Positions 1 to 8,930 of a stretch of 64,000 nt of DNA are shown in pieces. This stretch comes from Luteitalea sp. (GTDB taxonomy: Bacteria > Acidobacteriota > Vicinamibacteria > Vicinamibacterales > Vicinamibacteraceae). The stretch's first letter is position 1; every line of letters starts with the position of its first letter. The stretch is from contig WHTZ01000001.1 of NCBI GenBank assembly GCA_009377495.1, positions 289,116 to 353,115 on the forward strand, read 5' to 3'. Both the position numbers and the translations under genes were made by a program. The notes below the pieces were generated by a model. That model did not search any database. It worked only from the letters and a program-made list of their open reading frames with translations, and was not told where the DNA came from.

Positions 1-384
1 GGCACCCCCACGCGCCACGCATCCATGTTGCCCCGTGAGCTCGGTCGGCACAAGCCGTTCGCGAATTGCTAGCGAGTGGACGCGTCCCTCGACAGGCGAC
101 CCTGAGCTCGTCGAAGGGCGCGGGAGCGCGCCCTGACGGGGGAGGGTATGCGACGCCGCACGATCAGAGCTGCCGCGCGGCAGCAACGTGTCAGCCACCG
201 CATCCGCCAGGGCGCGATCCCACACCTCCAACCGAGGTCGCTGCCCGGGGGCGAGGGATGAAAGGGGTGACCAGGTGAGGGGTGACAAGGTCACCTGGTC
301 ACTGTGTTATCCCCGGGCCGGCCGCGGCGCGGCGTACAGCGCGCGGGTTTGACGCCGAGGAGGCCCTTCAGGAAGGCTGGCTTG
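1..384. other. Intergenic stretch, no supported gene
   Basis: The open frames here are arginine/proline-rich, overlap each other and show no family signature, so no gene is called. The stretch holds a copy of a CCCTGAGCTCGTCGAAGGG-type sequence (about 99-118), a form of dispersed repeat seen in many GC-rich genomes, and a hairpin at 264-302. A gene running in from the left cannot be excluded. Confidence 0.5.
264..302. repeat. Hairpin with 12-bp perfect arms
   Basis: GTGACCAGGTGA (267-278) pairs exactly with TCACCTGGTCAC (291-302). The left arm and loop contain two GGGGTGA units, linking it to the heptamer repeats elsewhere in the window. It lies about 80 bp beyond the stop codon of the minus-strand KGG gene and could end that transcript, but there is no T-tract. 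Confidence 0.55.
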
Positions 385-660
385 CTAGCTGGCAGCACCC
401 GATGCGGGCTCTCCAGCATCGAGGGGAGAAATCAGCCGGCCACGGCCACCGCGACTCACCATGCCGCCCTTGCGTCCCGCCACGCGCGCCTCCTCGGGCG
501 TCCATTCGTGGGCCGTGCCCTTGAGATGTGCCATGCGACCGCCTTTACTCGCAATCTCACGCTGCTTTTCTCGAGACATCGAAGCAAAGCCCCGACGCTC
601 CTTGCGCCGCACGGCCTCACCCGGCATCATCGCACTCGGCGTCTTGAGTTCGTCGTTCAC
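385..660 (-). CDS. KGG-motif general stress protein (Con-10 type)
   Basis: A small, basic, hydrophilic protein of 91 residues. It carries two KGG motifs (KGG at 39-41 and 64-66) in the settings REIASKGG and VAGRKGG, typical of the Con-10/YciG stress-protein family; their role is poorly defined but they are usually induced in stationary phase or stress. The GTG start at 660 is chosen because a clear GGAGGT lies about 7 bases upstream (668-673); an upstream in-frame ATG at 711 lacks such a site. The tail after residue 72 is unlike the family. It stands alone, with a hairpin downstream. Confidence 0.82.
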   Translation of the reverse strand: MNDELKTPSAMMPGEAVRRKERRGFASMSREKQREIASKGGRMAHLKGTAHEWTPEEARVAGRKGGMVSRGGRGRLISPLDAGEPASGAAS

Positions 661-1054
661 GTCCGCACCTCCATGAACCAGAGTCGCGAGCACGCTGGTT
701 CGCGCGCCCAATCATCGATCTACCGCGCCCAGACGTCGCACCCTCCGGCACACATCATCTGGGCAGCTCGTGCCCGCATCCTGTTTCAACTTCCGTGCCA
801 CCTCGAGCGCAACGCCCGGCCGGTGAGTCTCGGCACAGAGCCTACCTCGATTGCAGGTGCTCGGCTCGTGGGCGTCTGAACCCGATGCGTTTCCGTACAC
901 CACCACGTAAGAATGGCATGCCGTGATTACACACACCCTCGTGTCCCGTAAACAGGTGAAAATGGGGGGTGTCGCTGAAACACGGGGCTAGCCCAGGACA
1001 GCCCTCGTTTCAGTGAAACCGAGGACTGTCCCCTTTCTCATTTGGAGCCGCAGC
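661..1054. other. Intergenic region between KGG gene and yggX
   Basis: These 394 bases separate divergent genes, so both promoters should lie here. A possible minus-strand frame at 712-936 has no recognisable motif or ribosome-binding site. The right third is occupied by a palindromic element (957-1040). Confidence 0.5.
957..1040. repeat. REP-like palindromic element, copy 1 (about 84 bp)
   Basis: The core GGACAGCCCTCGTTTCA (996-1012) is followed by its near-complement ending at 1031, and outer segments rich in GGGG and CCCC form the ends. It shares the words CCTCGTTT and GGACTG(C/T)CC with the element at 1367-1448, so the two look like diverged copies of one family lying on either side of yggX. 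Confidence 0.6.
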
Positions 1055-1357
1055 ATGAGCACAGATACATCGCAGTCGCCCAACCCCCGCGTGGTCAAGT
1101 GCGCGAAGCTCGGTCGTGAGCTACCGGGTCTAGACGAGCCACCGTGGCCGGGTGAGCTGGGCCGGCGGATCTACGAGAATGTCTCGGCCGAGGCCTGGCA
1201 GATGTGGGAAGAGCGCATGCGCATGATTCTCAACGAGTACCGCCTCATGCCGTGGCAGAAAGAGGCACAGGATCTGATGGCGCGCTACATGGAGGAATTC
1301 TTCTTTGGTGAGAGCTCCACGCCACCACCTGGCTACGTCCCCGAAGGTCAACGATAG
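1055..1357 (+). CDS. yggX: YggX-family Fe(II)-trafficking / oxidative damage protection protein
   Basis: A 100-residue cytosolic protein. The family protects Fe-S clusters and supports iron trafficking during oxidative stress. Diagnostic stretches are VKCAKLGRELPG with the conserved N-terminal cysteine, PGELGRRIYENVS, and the helix WQMWEERMRMILNEYRL. The usual length is about 90 residues. The ATG at 1055 is preferred over 1013 because GGAG at 1044-1047 sits 7 bases upstream and the longer form would extend into the repeat. A proline-rich tail ends in GYVPEG, as in the family. Its neighbour msrB is another oxidative-damage gene. Confidence 0.9.
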   Translation: MSTDTSQSPNPRVVKCAKLGRELPGLDEPPWPGELGRRIYENVSAEAWQMWEERMRMILNEYRLMPWQKEAQDLMARYMEEFFFGESSTPPPGYVPEGQR

Positions 1358-1366
1358 ATACAACGG

Positions 1367-1448
1367 CAAATGGGGACTGCCCTCGTTTTCGATAGCGTCA
1401 GTTCTTGCGGGCCGCGAGGGTTCGCGAAAACGAGGGTTGTCCCATTTG
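1367..1448. repeat. REP-like palindromic element, copy 2 (82 bp)
   Basis: The left arm begins CAAATGGGGACTGCCCTCG (from 1367) and runs to 1391; the right arm at 1425-1448 is its near-perfect complement, ending GTCCCATTTG. The 33-base loop holds a smaller GC-rich hairpin. It starts 10 bp after the yggX stop codon. The GGGGACTG...GTCCC form resembles REP sequences mobilised by RAYT transposases, although no transposase gene is in the window. Confidence 0.75.
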
Positions 1449-1480
1449 CCACTAGAATACGGATAGGAGTCTCGCAGCGG

Positions 1481-1876
1481 ATGTCCGAGAAGATCACCCG
1501 TACCGATGCGGAATGGCGAGCGGCTCTGACGCCCGAGCAGTACCACGTCACGCGGCAACAGGGCACGGAGCGCGCGTTCACCGGTGAGCACTGGAGCCGT
1601 AAGGATCCGGGAGTCTATGCATGCGTGGGCTGCGGCCAGCCCCTCTTCAGCTCGCAAGCCAAGTTCGAGTCTGGCACCGGCTGGCCGAGTTTCTGGGCGC
1701 CGATCGCCTCCGAACGCGTTGACACACAAGAGGACACGACACTCTCGATGCGCCGGACCGAAGCGCGCTGCAGCCGGTGCGACAGCCATCTGGGCCACGT
1801 CTTTGACGATGGCCCTGAGCCTACTGGCCTGCGTTACTGCCTCAACTCGGCAGCGCTTCGATTCGATCCGGCATGA
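1481..1876 (+). CDS. msrB: Peptide-methionine (R)-S-oxide reductase
   Basis: Reduces methionine-R-sulfoxide in proteins back to methionine. The 131-residue protein is a complete single-domain MsrB. It has both zinc-binding CxxC pairs (Cys48/Cys51 and Cys97/Cys100), the GTGWPSFW motif near residue 65, SHLGHVFDDGP, and the catalytic Cys120 in RYCLNS. No signal peptide is seen, so it should be cytosolic. The ATG at 1481 starts the normal family N-terminus; TAGGAG lies 11-12 bases upstream. Its stop overlaps the next start as ATGA, which indicates co-transcription and translational coupling with the epimerase gene. Confidence 0.95.
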   Translation: MSEKITRTDAEWRAALTPEQYHVTRQQGTERAFTGEHWSRKDPGVYACVGCGQPLFSSQAKFESGTGWPSFWAPIASERVDTQEDTTLSMRRTEARCSRCDSHLGHVFDDGPEPTGLRYCLNSAALRFDPA

Positions 1877-2937
1877 CCGACATGAACGGGCAGGACCGCC
1901 CGCGGGTGCTCGTGACCGGCGGCGCGGGATTCCTCGGCATCAACCTCATTCGCTACCTCTACGCGCGCGGGTACGACCTCGTCTCTCTCGACGTCGCCGA
2001 CTTCACGTACCCCGATGTCGCCAGCCGGATCACCATCGTCCAAGGGGACATCCGCGTCCAGGCTGACGTGGAGCGGGCAACCGCGGGCTGCGCGTACGTC
2101 GTGCACTGCGCTGCGGCGCTGCCGCTCTACAGCGCCCGGGATATCTACACGACCGACGTCGAGGGAACGCGGATGGTCCTGAAGATCGCTCGCCGCTATG
2201 GCGTCGAGCGTGTCGTCCACATCTCCTCGACGGCGGTTTACGGCATTCCAGACCACCACCCGCTCCTCGAAGACGACCGGCTCGAGGGCGTCGGCCCGTA
2301 CGGCCAGGCCAAAGTGCAGGCGGAGATGGTTGCGCTCGACGAGCGAGCCAGGGCGTTGTGCGTGCCGATTCTCAGGCCGAAGTCGTTCATCGGCCCCGAG
2401 CGCCTCGGGGTGTTCGCATTGCTCTACGACTGGGCGCTCGATGGTCGCAACTTCCCGATGATCGGAAGCGGTGACAACCGCTATCAGCTGCTCGATGTCG
2501 AGGATCTCTGCGAAGCCATCTCTCTGTGCCTCACGCTGCCGCGCGAGCAGGTGAACGACACCTTCAACATCGGCGCGAAGGACTTTGCCACGATGCGGGA
2601 GGATTATCAAACCGTGCTCAACTACGCGGGTAAAGGCAAGAAGGTCGTGGGGTTTCCCGCTGCGCCAGCCATCTGGGGCCTTCGTGCCCTCGAGAGCATG
2701 GGGCTTTCGCCTCTCTACAAGTGGGTCTACGAAACGGCCTGTAGCGACTCGTTCGTCGCGATCGAGAAGGCCGAGAGTGTTCTCGGGTTCACGCCCAAGT
2801 ACTCGAATCAGGACGCCCTCATCCGCAATTTCCAGTGGTACATTGCAAACCGTCACGCGTTTGCAGAAGCCTCGGGCATCTCGCATCGTCTGCCCTGGAA
2901 GCAAGGAGCGCTCGGGCTGATCAAGAAGTTCTTCTGA
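1873..2937 (+). CDS. NAD(P)-dependent epimerase/dehydratase (extended SDR)
   Basis: A 354-residue short-chain dehydrogenase of the extended, sugar-nucleotide-modifying class. The N-terminal Rossmann motif TGGAGFLG (about 15-22) binds the dinucleotide. The catalytic triad is visible as SSTAVYG plus Tyr143 and Lys147 in YGQAK. The substrate cannot be read from the sequence: NDP-sugars, sterols and dihydroflavonols are all used by this superfamily. The C-terminal 100 residues contain the substrate-domain phrase YQLLDVEDL. The start overlaps msrB; a second in-frame ATG at 1882 is possible. Confidence 0.85.
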   Translation: MTDMNGQDRPRVLVTGGAGFLGINLIRYLYARGYDLVSLDVADFTYPDVASRITIVQGDIRVQADVERATAGCAYVVHCAAALPLYSARDIYTTDVEGTRMVLKIARRYGVERVVHISSTAVYGIPDHHPLLEDDRLEGVGPYGQAKVQAEMVALDERARALCVPILRPKSFIGPERLGVFALLYDWALDGRNFPMIGSGDNRYQLLDVEDLCEAISLCLTLPREQVNDTFNIGAKDFATMREDYQTVLNYAGKGKKVVGFPAAPAIWGLRALESMGLSPLYKWVYETACSDSFVAIEKAESVLGFTPKYSNQDALIRNFQWYIANRHAFAEASGISHRLPWKQGALGLIKKFF

Positions 2938-2965
2938 CGTCGCGACGCTTCGCTTCGTGACTAGC

Positions 2966-2996
2966 CAACATCTTGGCCGACGCGGACAAGATGTTG
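2966..2996. terminator. Hairpin between convergent genes
   Basis: CAACATCTTG (2966-2975) pairs perfectly with CAAGATGTTG (2987-2996) around an 11-base loop. It lies between the convergent ends of the epimerase (2937) and symporter (3001) genes and could end transcripts from both sides. No T-tract follows on either strand, so termination is inferred from position. Confidence 0.5.
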
Positions 2997-3000
2997 CCTG

Positions 3001-4500
3001 TTAGCCGCGCCGGCGCGCGGGCTCGGGCGTGGAGAAGAAGGGCGCCCACTTCTCGCGCGGCGAAGGCTTGGTCAACAGGCTCACCGTCACCAGGAGCAGG
3101 CAGGAGATAAGCACGCCCGGGATGACGATGTAGTCGCTGCTGGCGAAGTCGAACTCAGTGCCACCGATGTCGAGGCTGAAGTCGAGCCCGGTCCGGCCGA
3201 GCAGGCCGATGCCGATGATCGATCCCAGCCCGCCGGCGATGCACGCGACACCGCCTGGCGGTGTGACCCGCTTCCACAGGAAGGCGGCGAGCAGAGCCGG
3301 CGTAAGACTCGCGCCGACGAGCGAGTAGGCGTAGAGCGCCATGGACAGCACGGTCTCGAACTGGGTCAGCAGCACCAGCCCCAGCGCGCCAAAGAGCACG
3401 ATGCACGCGCGCTGCAGGTTCACGAGTTGGCGCTCGCTGGCGTCGGGCTTGACGAAGCGCTGGAAGATATCGCGGCTCGCGTTGGTCGACGGTACGAGCA
3501 GGAAGGTGTTGCCCGTCGACAGCACGATGGCCACCGCCGCACCGAGCAGCATCGCGGCGCCGACGACGGGCAGGCCGTGTCGCGCCACGTAGAGGATGAC
3601 GGTCTCGGACGCCGCACGGCCCACGACGGAGGTCTCCTCCATCAACATCGGATACGCCGCGCGACCGGTGATGGCCAGCAGCGCCAGGGCCACCTCGATG
3701 ATCACGATCCCGGCCACCATGCCGATCACGGCGTGGCGTGCGGCGCGCTCGTCTTTGGCCGAGAAGAACTTCTGGTACATGCCACTCTCGCCGAGCAGCA
3801 GCAGGAACGTGGGCAACGCCACGCCCAACGCCCACAATGCGTTGTGCTCGCCGAGTGGCGTCATGTGCTCGGCTGGCAGCGACGCCGCCACCGCCCCAAG
3901 ACCTCCGAGCTGGAAGACCATATAGGGCAGCGCGAACAGCACGCCGAGGGTGATGATCACGCCGTTGAAGATGTCGACCGTGACGATCGACATCATACCC
4001 GCGAGCGCTGTGAACAACACGATCGCGGCCGCCGTGACGTAGATGCCGGTCGTCGGGTCGATCGCACCATCGGTCACGATTGACAGGATCCAACCGCCGC
4101 CGCGGAACTGGTAGGCGGCAATTGTGACGTAGGCGAGGATGATCGCGACGGTTCCGAGCACGCGTGCCCCAGCGTTGTAGCGCTGCTCGAGGAGGTCCGG
4201 AATCGTGTACTGGGCGATGCGTCGCACTTTACCGGCGATGAAGAAGGCGACGATGAGGCCGACCCAGCCGCCAAATGAGAACCACAGCTCGGAGAGGCCG
4301 CTGCGGTAGGCCAGCCCTGCGCCGCCGAACAGCGACCCGGAACCGATCCAGGTGCACACCAGGGTGCCGACCAGCAGCGGCACGGACACCGAGCGCCCCG
4401 CCACCATGAAGTCGTCATGGCTCTGGACCTTGCGAGAGCGCCAGAGGCTGACGGCAATCATGGCCAGCGGATAGGCCAAGACAACCACGATCAGGGTCAT
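3001..4500 (-). CDS. Sodium:solute symporter family (SSS) transporter
   Basis: A 499-residue inner-membrane protein with about 13 hydrophobic helices, the normal size and layout of the SSS family, which couples Na+ entry to uptake of sugars, amino acids or vitamins. Supporting features are the family-like DDFMVAGRSV loop after helix 1, IGSGSLFGGAGLAY in helix 2, and an unwound-helix-like GNTFLLVPSTN. The substrate is not predictable. The gene lies 36 bp downstream of zwf on the same strand, separated by a heptamer array, so it may be the last gene of the pgi-gnd-zwf transcript and could import a sugar. Confidence 0.88.
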   Translation of the reverse strand: MTLIVVVLAYPLAMIAVSLWRSRKVQSHDDFMVAGRSVSVPLLVGTLVCTWIGSGSLFGGAGLAYRSGLSELWFSFGGWVGLIVAFFIAGKVRRIAQYTIPDLLEQRYNAGARVLGTVAIILAYVTIAAYQFRGGGWILSIVTDGAIDPTTGIYVTAAAIVLFTALAGMMSIVTVDIFNGVIITLGVLFALPYMVFQLGGLGAVAASLPAEHMTPLGEHNALWALGVALPTFLLLLGESGMYQKFFSAKDERAARHAVIGMVAGIVIIEVALALLAITGRAAYPMLMEETSVVGRAASETVILYVARHGLPVVGAAMLLGAAVAIVLSTGNTFLLVPSTNASRDIFQRFVKPDASERQLVNLQRACIVLFGALGLVLLTQFETVLSMALYAYSLVGASLTPALLAAFLWKRVTPPGGVACIAGGLGSIIGIGLLGRTGLDFSLDIGGTEFDFASSDYIVIPGVLISCLLLVTVSLLTKPSPREKWAPFFSTPEPARRRG

Positions 4501-4501
4501 A

Positions 4502-4529
4502 GGTTCGAGGTTCGAGCTTCAAGGGCAGG
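4502..4529. repeat. Heptamer array (GGTTCGA type, 4 units)
   Basis: Four contiguous 7-mers, GGTTCGA GGTTCGA, then GCTTCAA and GGGCAGG, lie in the 36-bp gap between zwf and the symporter start. The units keep strict 7-base phase although their sequences vary. Confidence 0.6.
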
Positions 4530-4536
4530 TGCCCTG

Positions 4537-6090
4537 TCACAGCCGTCGCCAGCTCCGTCCGTCGCGCCGCAGCAGCTCGTCGGCCGCCTCCGGGCCCCAC
4601 GACCCCGCCGCATAGTTCGGAAAGTCGGTGACCGGCTCGTGCTGCCACGCGTCGAGGACGGGCATGACCTTCTCCCAGCCTTCCTCGACGATATCTGCGC
4701 GGTGAAAGAGCGTCGCGTCTCCCATCATGGAATCGTAGAGGAGCGTTTCGTAGCCGGTCGACGGGCTTTCACCGAAGTAGTCCTCATAGTGGAAGTTCAT
4801 CTTGACCGTCCCGAGACGCAGCGTCTGGCCTGGCACTTTGGCGTCGAACCGAAGCGAGATGCCCTCGTCTGGCTGAATGCGCACGACGAGGATGTTCGGC
4901 TGCAGACTTTCGACGTTCGTCTTGCGGAACATCACGAACGGTGGACTCTTGAACTGGATCGCGATCTCCGAGACACGCTTCGGCAGCCGCTTGCCCGTTC
5001 GCACGTAGAAGGGAACGCCGGCCCAGCGCCAGTTCTCCACCATGAGTCGCCACGCGACGTACGTTTCCACGTCCGAGTCGCGCACGACATGGTCCTCGCT
5101 CCGGTAGGCTGGCAACCGCTCGCCACTCGTGCTCACGCCGTCCCCGTATTGGCCGCGCACGGTGTACCGGCGGACCTCGTCCGGAGTGAACGGTGTGATC
5201 GCTTGAAGCACCTTGAGCCGTTCGCTGCGCACGGCGTCTGCCTCGAAGGAGCTCGGCGGCTCCATCGCGGTGAGCGCAAGCAACATGAAGAGGTGGTTTT
5301 GAACCATGTCGCGCAGGGCGCCAGCCTGCTCGTAGTAGCTACCACGTTGCTCGACGCCGACCGTCTCGGCCACGCTGATCTGCACGTGGTCGACGTAACG
5401 CCGATTCCAAATCGGCTCGAAGATGCCGTTGGCGAACCGGAAGATCATGAGGTTCTGCACGGTCTCCTTACCGAGGTAGTGATCGATGCGATAGACCTGC
5501 GACTCGCTGAGACAGGTTGAGACGCGGCGATTGAGGTCTCGTGCAGACGCAAGATCGTGCCCAAACGGCTTCTCGATGACCACGCGGCGCCAGTGGGTAT
5601 TCGCCTGCGCCACCAAGCCGGCGCGAGCCAAGTGCTTCGAGACGGGCATGAAAAGCGATGGGGGCATCGCCAGGTAGAAGAGGTAATTCCCCTCCGTGTG
5701 GCAGCGCTGGTCGACCTCCGCGAGGTGTCGCTCGAGACGAGTGTAGAGATCGGGATCCGTCGGATCGCCGGCGACATAGCTCAGTCGCTTGCGCAACCAC
5801 GCCGTGTCAGCGACCGAGAGCGAGCGCGTCGCGAATTGAGCGAAGTCCTCGAGCATCCGGTCACGAAACAGCTCGTCGCTCATCGTCTGGCGGCCGACAC
5901 CGACAATGGCGAAGCGCTCGCCGAGCAAGCGTTCTTGACGGAGGTTCACGAGCGCTGGCAGCAGCTTGCGTTTGGTCAGATCCCCGGTCGCCCCGAAGAT
6001 CACCATCACGCACGGGCCGGGCGGCGTCGCAGCCGGCTCGAGCGCCCGCGTCTCGTCAACCACAGCTGTGTCTCGCTTCTCGTCGCTCAT
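4537..6090 (-). CDS. zwf: Glucose-6-phosphate 1-dehydrogenase
   Basis: Oxidises glucose 6-phosphate to 6-phosphogluconolactone, producing NADPH; first step of the oxidative pentose phosphate pathway. The 517-residue protein has the coenzyme motif [11 protein letters not shown] (about 32-42), the active-site motif RIDHYLGKE near residue 200, EKPFGHD before it, and a full-length C-terminal domain. The ATG at 6090 is chosen because the homologous region begins soon after; the same frame stays open far upstream across gnd but does not match the family. It follows gnd by 25 bp in the same operon. No separate pgl/devB gene lies beside it. Confidence 0.96.
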   Translation of the reverse strand: MSDEKRDTAVVDETRALEPAATPPGPCVMVIFGATGDLTKRKLLPALVNLRQERLLGERFAIVGVGRQTMSDELFRDRMLEDFAQFATRSLSVADTAWLRKRLSYVAGDPTDPDLYTRLERHLAEVDQRCHTEGNYLFYLAMPPSLFMPVSKHLARAGLVAQANTHWRRVVIEKPFGHDLASARDLNRRVSTCLSESQVYRIDHYLGKETVQNLMIFRFANGIFEPIWNRRYVDHVQISVAETVGVEQRGSYYEQAGALRDMVQNHLFMLLALTAMEPPSSFEADAVRSERLKVLQAITPFTPDEVRRYTVRGQYGDGVSTSGERLPAYRSEDHVVRDSDVETYVAWRLMVENWRWAGVPFYVRTGKRLPKRVSEIAIQFKSPPFVMFRKTNVESLQPNILVVRIQPDEGISLRFDAKVPGQTLRLGTVKMNFHYEDYFGESPSTGYETLLYDSMMGDATLFHRADIVEEGWEKVMPVLDAWQHEPVTDFPNYAAGSWGPEAADELLRRDGRSWRRL

Positions 6091-6115
6091 ACCGTTTAGC
6101 TCAGTAGTTACCCCT

Positions 6116-7093
6116 TTACCCCTTTGGCTCCTGATGCCCGCCGAACTTCTCACGCATGGCTGAGAGCACCTTGTTCGCGAAGGTATGCTCCTGCCGTGAG
6201 CGGAAGCGCGCAAACAGCGAGGCGGCCAGAACGTCGACCGGCACAGCCTCCTCGATGGCCGCGAGAATCGTCCACCGCCCCTCGCCGGAGTCCTGCACGA
6301 AGCCCGAGTAGGTCTCGAGATCCGGGTGCTCGACGAGCGCCTGCGCCGTGAGGTCGAGAAGCCAGGAGGAGACCACGCTCCCGCGTCGCCAGAGCTCCGC
6401 GATGTCATCCAGATCGAGCGCGTAGCGGTAGGACTCTGGCACGTGGTCCAGGCGCGCACTGCGCAGAATGTCGAAGCCTTCCGCGAATGCCTGCATGAGC
6501 CCGTACTCGATGCCGTTGTGAACCATCTTGACGAAGTGCCCGGCGCCGGCTGGGCCACAGTGCAGATACCCGAGCTCGGCGGCACGCGGTGGGCCGCTGC
6601 GTCCGGGCGTGCGCACCACATCACCGCCTCCAGGTGCGAGTGCCTGGAAGAGCGGATCGAGCTGTCTGACCGCCTCGTCCGGTCCGCCAATCATCAAGCA
6701 GTACCCGCGCTCGAGCCCCCACACACCACCACTCGTCCCCACGTCCACATACTGAATCCCGTGGGGCTTCAGCGTCTCGGCTCGTCGCACATCGTCTTTG
6801 AAGTACGAGTTGCCCCCGTCGATGAGGATGTCGCCGGGCGTGAGGAGCGGCGTGAGCGCCTCGACCGTCTGCTGAGTCGGCGCACCTGCAGGTACCATGA
6901 TCCACACGGCGCGCGGCGTCTCGAGCTTCGCGACGAACGCCTCGAGAGACTTCGCCCCGTGTGCCTCTTCGGACACCAACGCGTCGACCGCCTCCGGGTT
7001 CCGGTCGTACACGACAGCGGTGTGGCCGGCACGCATGAGCCGCCGCACCATATTCGCGCCCATACGACCAAGGCCAATCATCCCAATTTGCAT
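6116..7093 (-). CDS. gnd: 6-phosphogluconate dehydrogenase (decarboxylating), short form
   Basis: Converts 6-phosphogluconate to ribulose 5-phosphate and CO2. At 325 residues it belongs to the short bacterial class, often NAD-preferring, rather than the 470-residue E. coli type. Visible motifs are the N-terminal GLGRMGANM (8-16), [10 protein letters not shown], the substrate-loop VGTSGGVWG, and the catalytic [13 protein letters not shown]. Residues about 165-180 form a Pro/Arg-rich insertion ([13 protein letters not shown]) before CGPAGAGHF. It sits between pgi and zwf, so three successive glucose-6-phosphate-using steps are co-encoded. Confidence 0.95.
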   Translation of the reverse strand: MQIGMIGLGRMGANMVRRLMRAGHTAVVYDRNPEAVDALVSEEAHGAKSLEAFVAKLETPRAVWIMVPAGAPTQQTVEALTPLLTPGDILIDGGNSYFKDDVRRAETLKPHGIQYVDVGTSGGVWGLERGYCLMIGGPDEAVRQLDPLFQALAPGGGDVVRTPGRSGPPRAAELGYLHCGPAGAGHFVKMVHNGIEYGLMQAFAEGFDILRSARLDHVPESYRYALDLDDIAELWRRGSVVSSWLLDLTAQALVEHPDLETYSGFVQDSGEGRWTILAAIEEAVPVDVLAASLFARFRSRQEHTFANKVLSAMREKFGGHQEPKG

Positions 7094-7113
7094 CGCTTCA
7101 CACTCAGAAAAGG

Positions 7114-7148
7114 CCCGATTCCCGATTCCTGACTCCCGATTCCCGATT
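7114..7148. repeat. Heptamer array (CCCGATT type, 5 units)
   Basis: Five contiguous 7-mers: CCCGATT, CCCGATT, CCTGACT, CCCGATT, CCCGATT. The array lies between the gnd start (7093) and the pgi stop codon (7148-7150) and touches that stop. The same word in the opposite orientation (GGAATCG) forms the arrays at 27670 and 60303. Confidence 0.8.
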
Positions 7149-8869
7149 CACCTGAGCACGTCCGTGACCATGTCTGCGAGTATGGCGAGCCCGCGCGCCA
7201 CGTCCGACTCCATGTGCACGCGGAGGGCGCGCCGGCCGCGTCCCGCCAGCACGTCGAAGTCGCCGCGCGCCTGCGCCGCCTTCACCACACCAAACGTGTA
7301 ACGCTGTCCAGGCACGGGAAGGTCCGCGGCGTCATCACACGTGATCTGCAGAAAAACGCCGATGTTCGGCCCTCCCTTGTAGGCCTGCCCTGTCGAGTGC
7401 AAGAAGCGCGGGCCGAAGCCAAGACAGCTCGCCACATGAACCCGGTCACGCACTGTGTGTCTGATCTGTTGCAGCAGACCGGTGTTCGCATCGCTCATCT
7501 CGACGTACGCGAGCAACGCGAAGTAGTCACCCGGTCGCAAGCGCCCGAAGTGGGCGCGTAGCCATTCCGTCACGCTGGCTTCAGGATCGACCGCCAAGGC
7601 CTCCGCGTTGGCGGCGTCGGCAAATAACCTGAGGCCGTCGCTGTCGCAGAGCGCGACCTCCGGCGGGAGCTTGCCGGTCGCCTCGAACGCGTCCGTCAGG
7701 GCTCGCGTCTCCACTTTGCTCGCCTCGACGTCCGGTTGGTCGAAGGGATTGATACCCATCACCGCACCCGCAACGGCGGTCGCCATCTCCCAGCGGAAGA
7801 GCTCCTGCGCGAGATCGTACGCCTCGCCGACATCGATGCGCACAACCGGCTGGCCGGCCCCTATCAGCGCGTCGACGCGCGCATCCTCCTCATCGCCCGG
7901 TGCCGGTCTGAATCGGACGTAGACAAACAGCCGGTCGTGGCCGTACAGGTCCGGTTCGGCCGCGCGCTCGAGGTCCACCGGGATAATGGCCAGGCCACTC
8001 TTCCCGGTGGATTCTGCAATCAACTGTTCGAGCCACGCGCCGAGCGGCGCGAGTGCCGGAGAGGCGATGATGGTGAGCTTGTCGCGACCTCGCAGCGCAG
8101 CAACGCCGAGCGCGACACCGAGCCGTAACCCTGGGTTGGTCGGGCTGTCGGCGCGGCATGCGGTAGCCATCACGCTCGCACGCGTCAAGAAGTCCGCCAG
8201 GTCGACGCCTATCAGCGCGCAAGGTACGGTCCCAAACGGCGAGAGCACGGAATAGCGGCCGCCAATCGAGGGCACGCCCAGTACGGTTGCGCGGAAGCCA
8301 TCGCGCGCGGCGATCTGTTCGAGGCGGGAACCCGGGTCCGTAATCGCAACGAAACGGCCGCCGGCTCGACGGGCACCAAGCCGTTCCTTCACGCGCTCGA
8401 AGAAATAGGCGTGGAAGATATTCGGCTCGAGCGTCGTCCCAGATTTGCTGGCCACGATGACCGCCGTTTTCGTCAGATCGAGGTGTGCCTCGACACTACG
8501 GACTTGGCACGGATCGGTCGAGTCGAGCACGTGCAGGCGCGGAAAGCCAGGTGCCGCTCCGATGATACGGCCGATCACCTCGGGCCCCAGACTCGAGCCA
8601 CCCATGCCCAGCAGTAACAGGTCTGTCACGTTCTCGTCGCGGAAGGCGGTGGCCAATTCCGCGCGCACCGAGAGCTCCGCTTGCTGCTGCTCAATCGTGT
8701 CGAGCCAACCCAACCACCGCGCCTCGTCGCCGCCTGTCCAGAGTGTCGCGTCGCGCGCCCAGACGCGCGCCACGTTCTTGTCGGCCACCCAACGGTCTAG
8801 CTCCTCGTGTACCGCCGACGCCAGCTCGGTCGGAAGCTCCCAATCTTGCGCGTTCAGCACGTCGTGCAT
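7148..8869 (-). CDS. pgi: Glucose-6-phosphate isomerase
   Basis: Interconverts glucose 6-phosphate and fructose 6-phosphate. The 573-residue protein has the sugar-phosphate-binding motifs MGGSSLGPEV and SKSGTT and the phrase GGRYSVLSPFG. It most resembles the isomerase half of transaldolase-isomerase fusion enzymes, but no transaldolase part is attached. The ATG at 8869 is preferred to a TTG at 8890; neither has a strong ribosome-binding site. It is the first gene of the minus-strand operon and is divergent from the LigD-like gene, so a promoter should lie at 8870-8930. Confidence 0.92.
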   Translation of the reverse strand: MHDVLNAQDWELPTELASAVHEELDRWVADKNVARVWARDATLWTGGDEARWLGWLDTIEQQQAELSVRAELATAFRDENVTDLLLLGMGGSSLGPEVIGRIIGAAPGFPRLHVLDSTDPCQVRSVEAHLDLTKTAVIVASKSGTTLEPNIFHAYFFERVKERLGARRAGGRFVAITDPGSRLEQIAARDGFRATVLGVPSIGGRYSVLSPFGTVPCALIGVDLADFLTRASVMATACRADSPTNPGLRLGVALGVAALRGRDKLTIIASPALAPLGAWLEQLIAESTGKSGLAIIPVDLERAAEPDLYGHDRLFVYVRFRPAPGDEEDARVDALIGAGQPVVRIDVGEAYDLAQELFRWEMATAVAGAVMGINPFDQPDVEASKVETRALTDAFEATGKLPPEVALCDSDGLRLFADAANAEALAVDPEASVTEWLRAHFGRLRPGDYFALLAYVEMSDANTGLLQQIRHTVRDRVHVASCLGFGPRFLHSTGQAYKGGPNIGVFLQITCDDAADLPVPGQRYTFGVVKAAQARGDFDVLAGRGRRALRVHMESDVARGLAILADMVTDVLR

Positions 8870-8930
8870 CACGGAGGCGACCCTCGTCAAACAGCAGCGG
8901 ACAGTCTAGCATCTATAACAGGAGACACCG

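Noticed and set aside
66..524. Plus-strand open frames at the left edge
   Set aside because: Arg/Pro-rich, mutually overlapping, no SD or family motif, and partly antisense to the KGG gene.
712..936. Possible 74-residue minus-strand gene
   Set aside because: No recognisable motif or ribosome-binding site; composition like random GC-rich sequence.
6091..6690. Extended G6P dehydrogenase N-terminus overlapping gnd
   Set aside because: The 200 extra residues are an out-of-frame reading of gnd and lack homology to Zwf.
7148..8869. Bifunctional transaldolase/isomerase
   Set aside because: Only the isomerase part is encoded; no transaldolase Lys motif or upstream in-frame domain exists.
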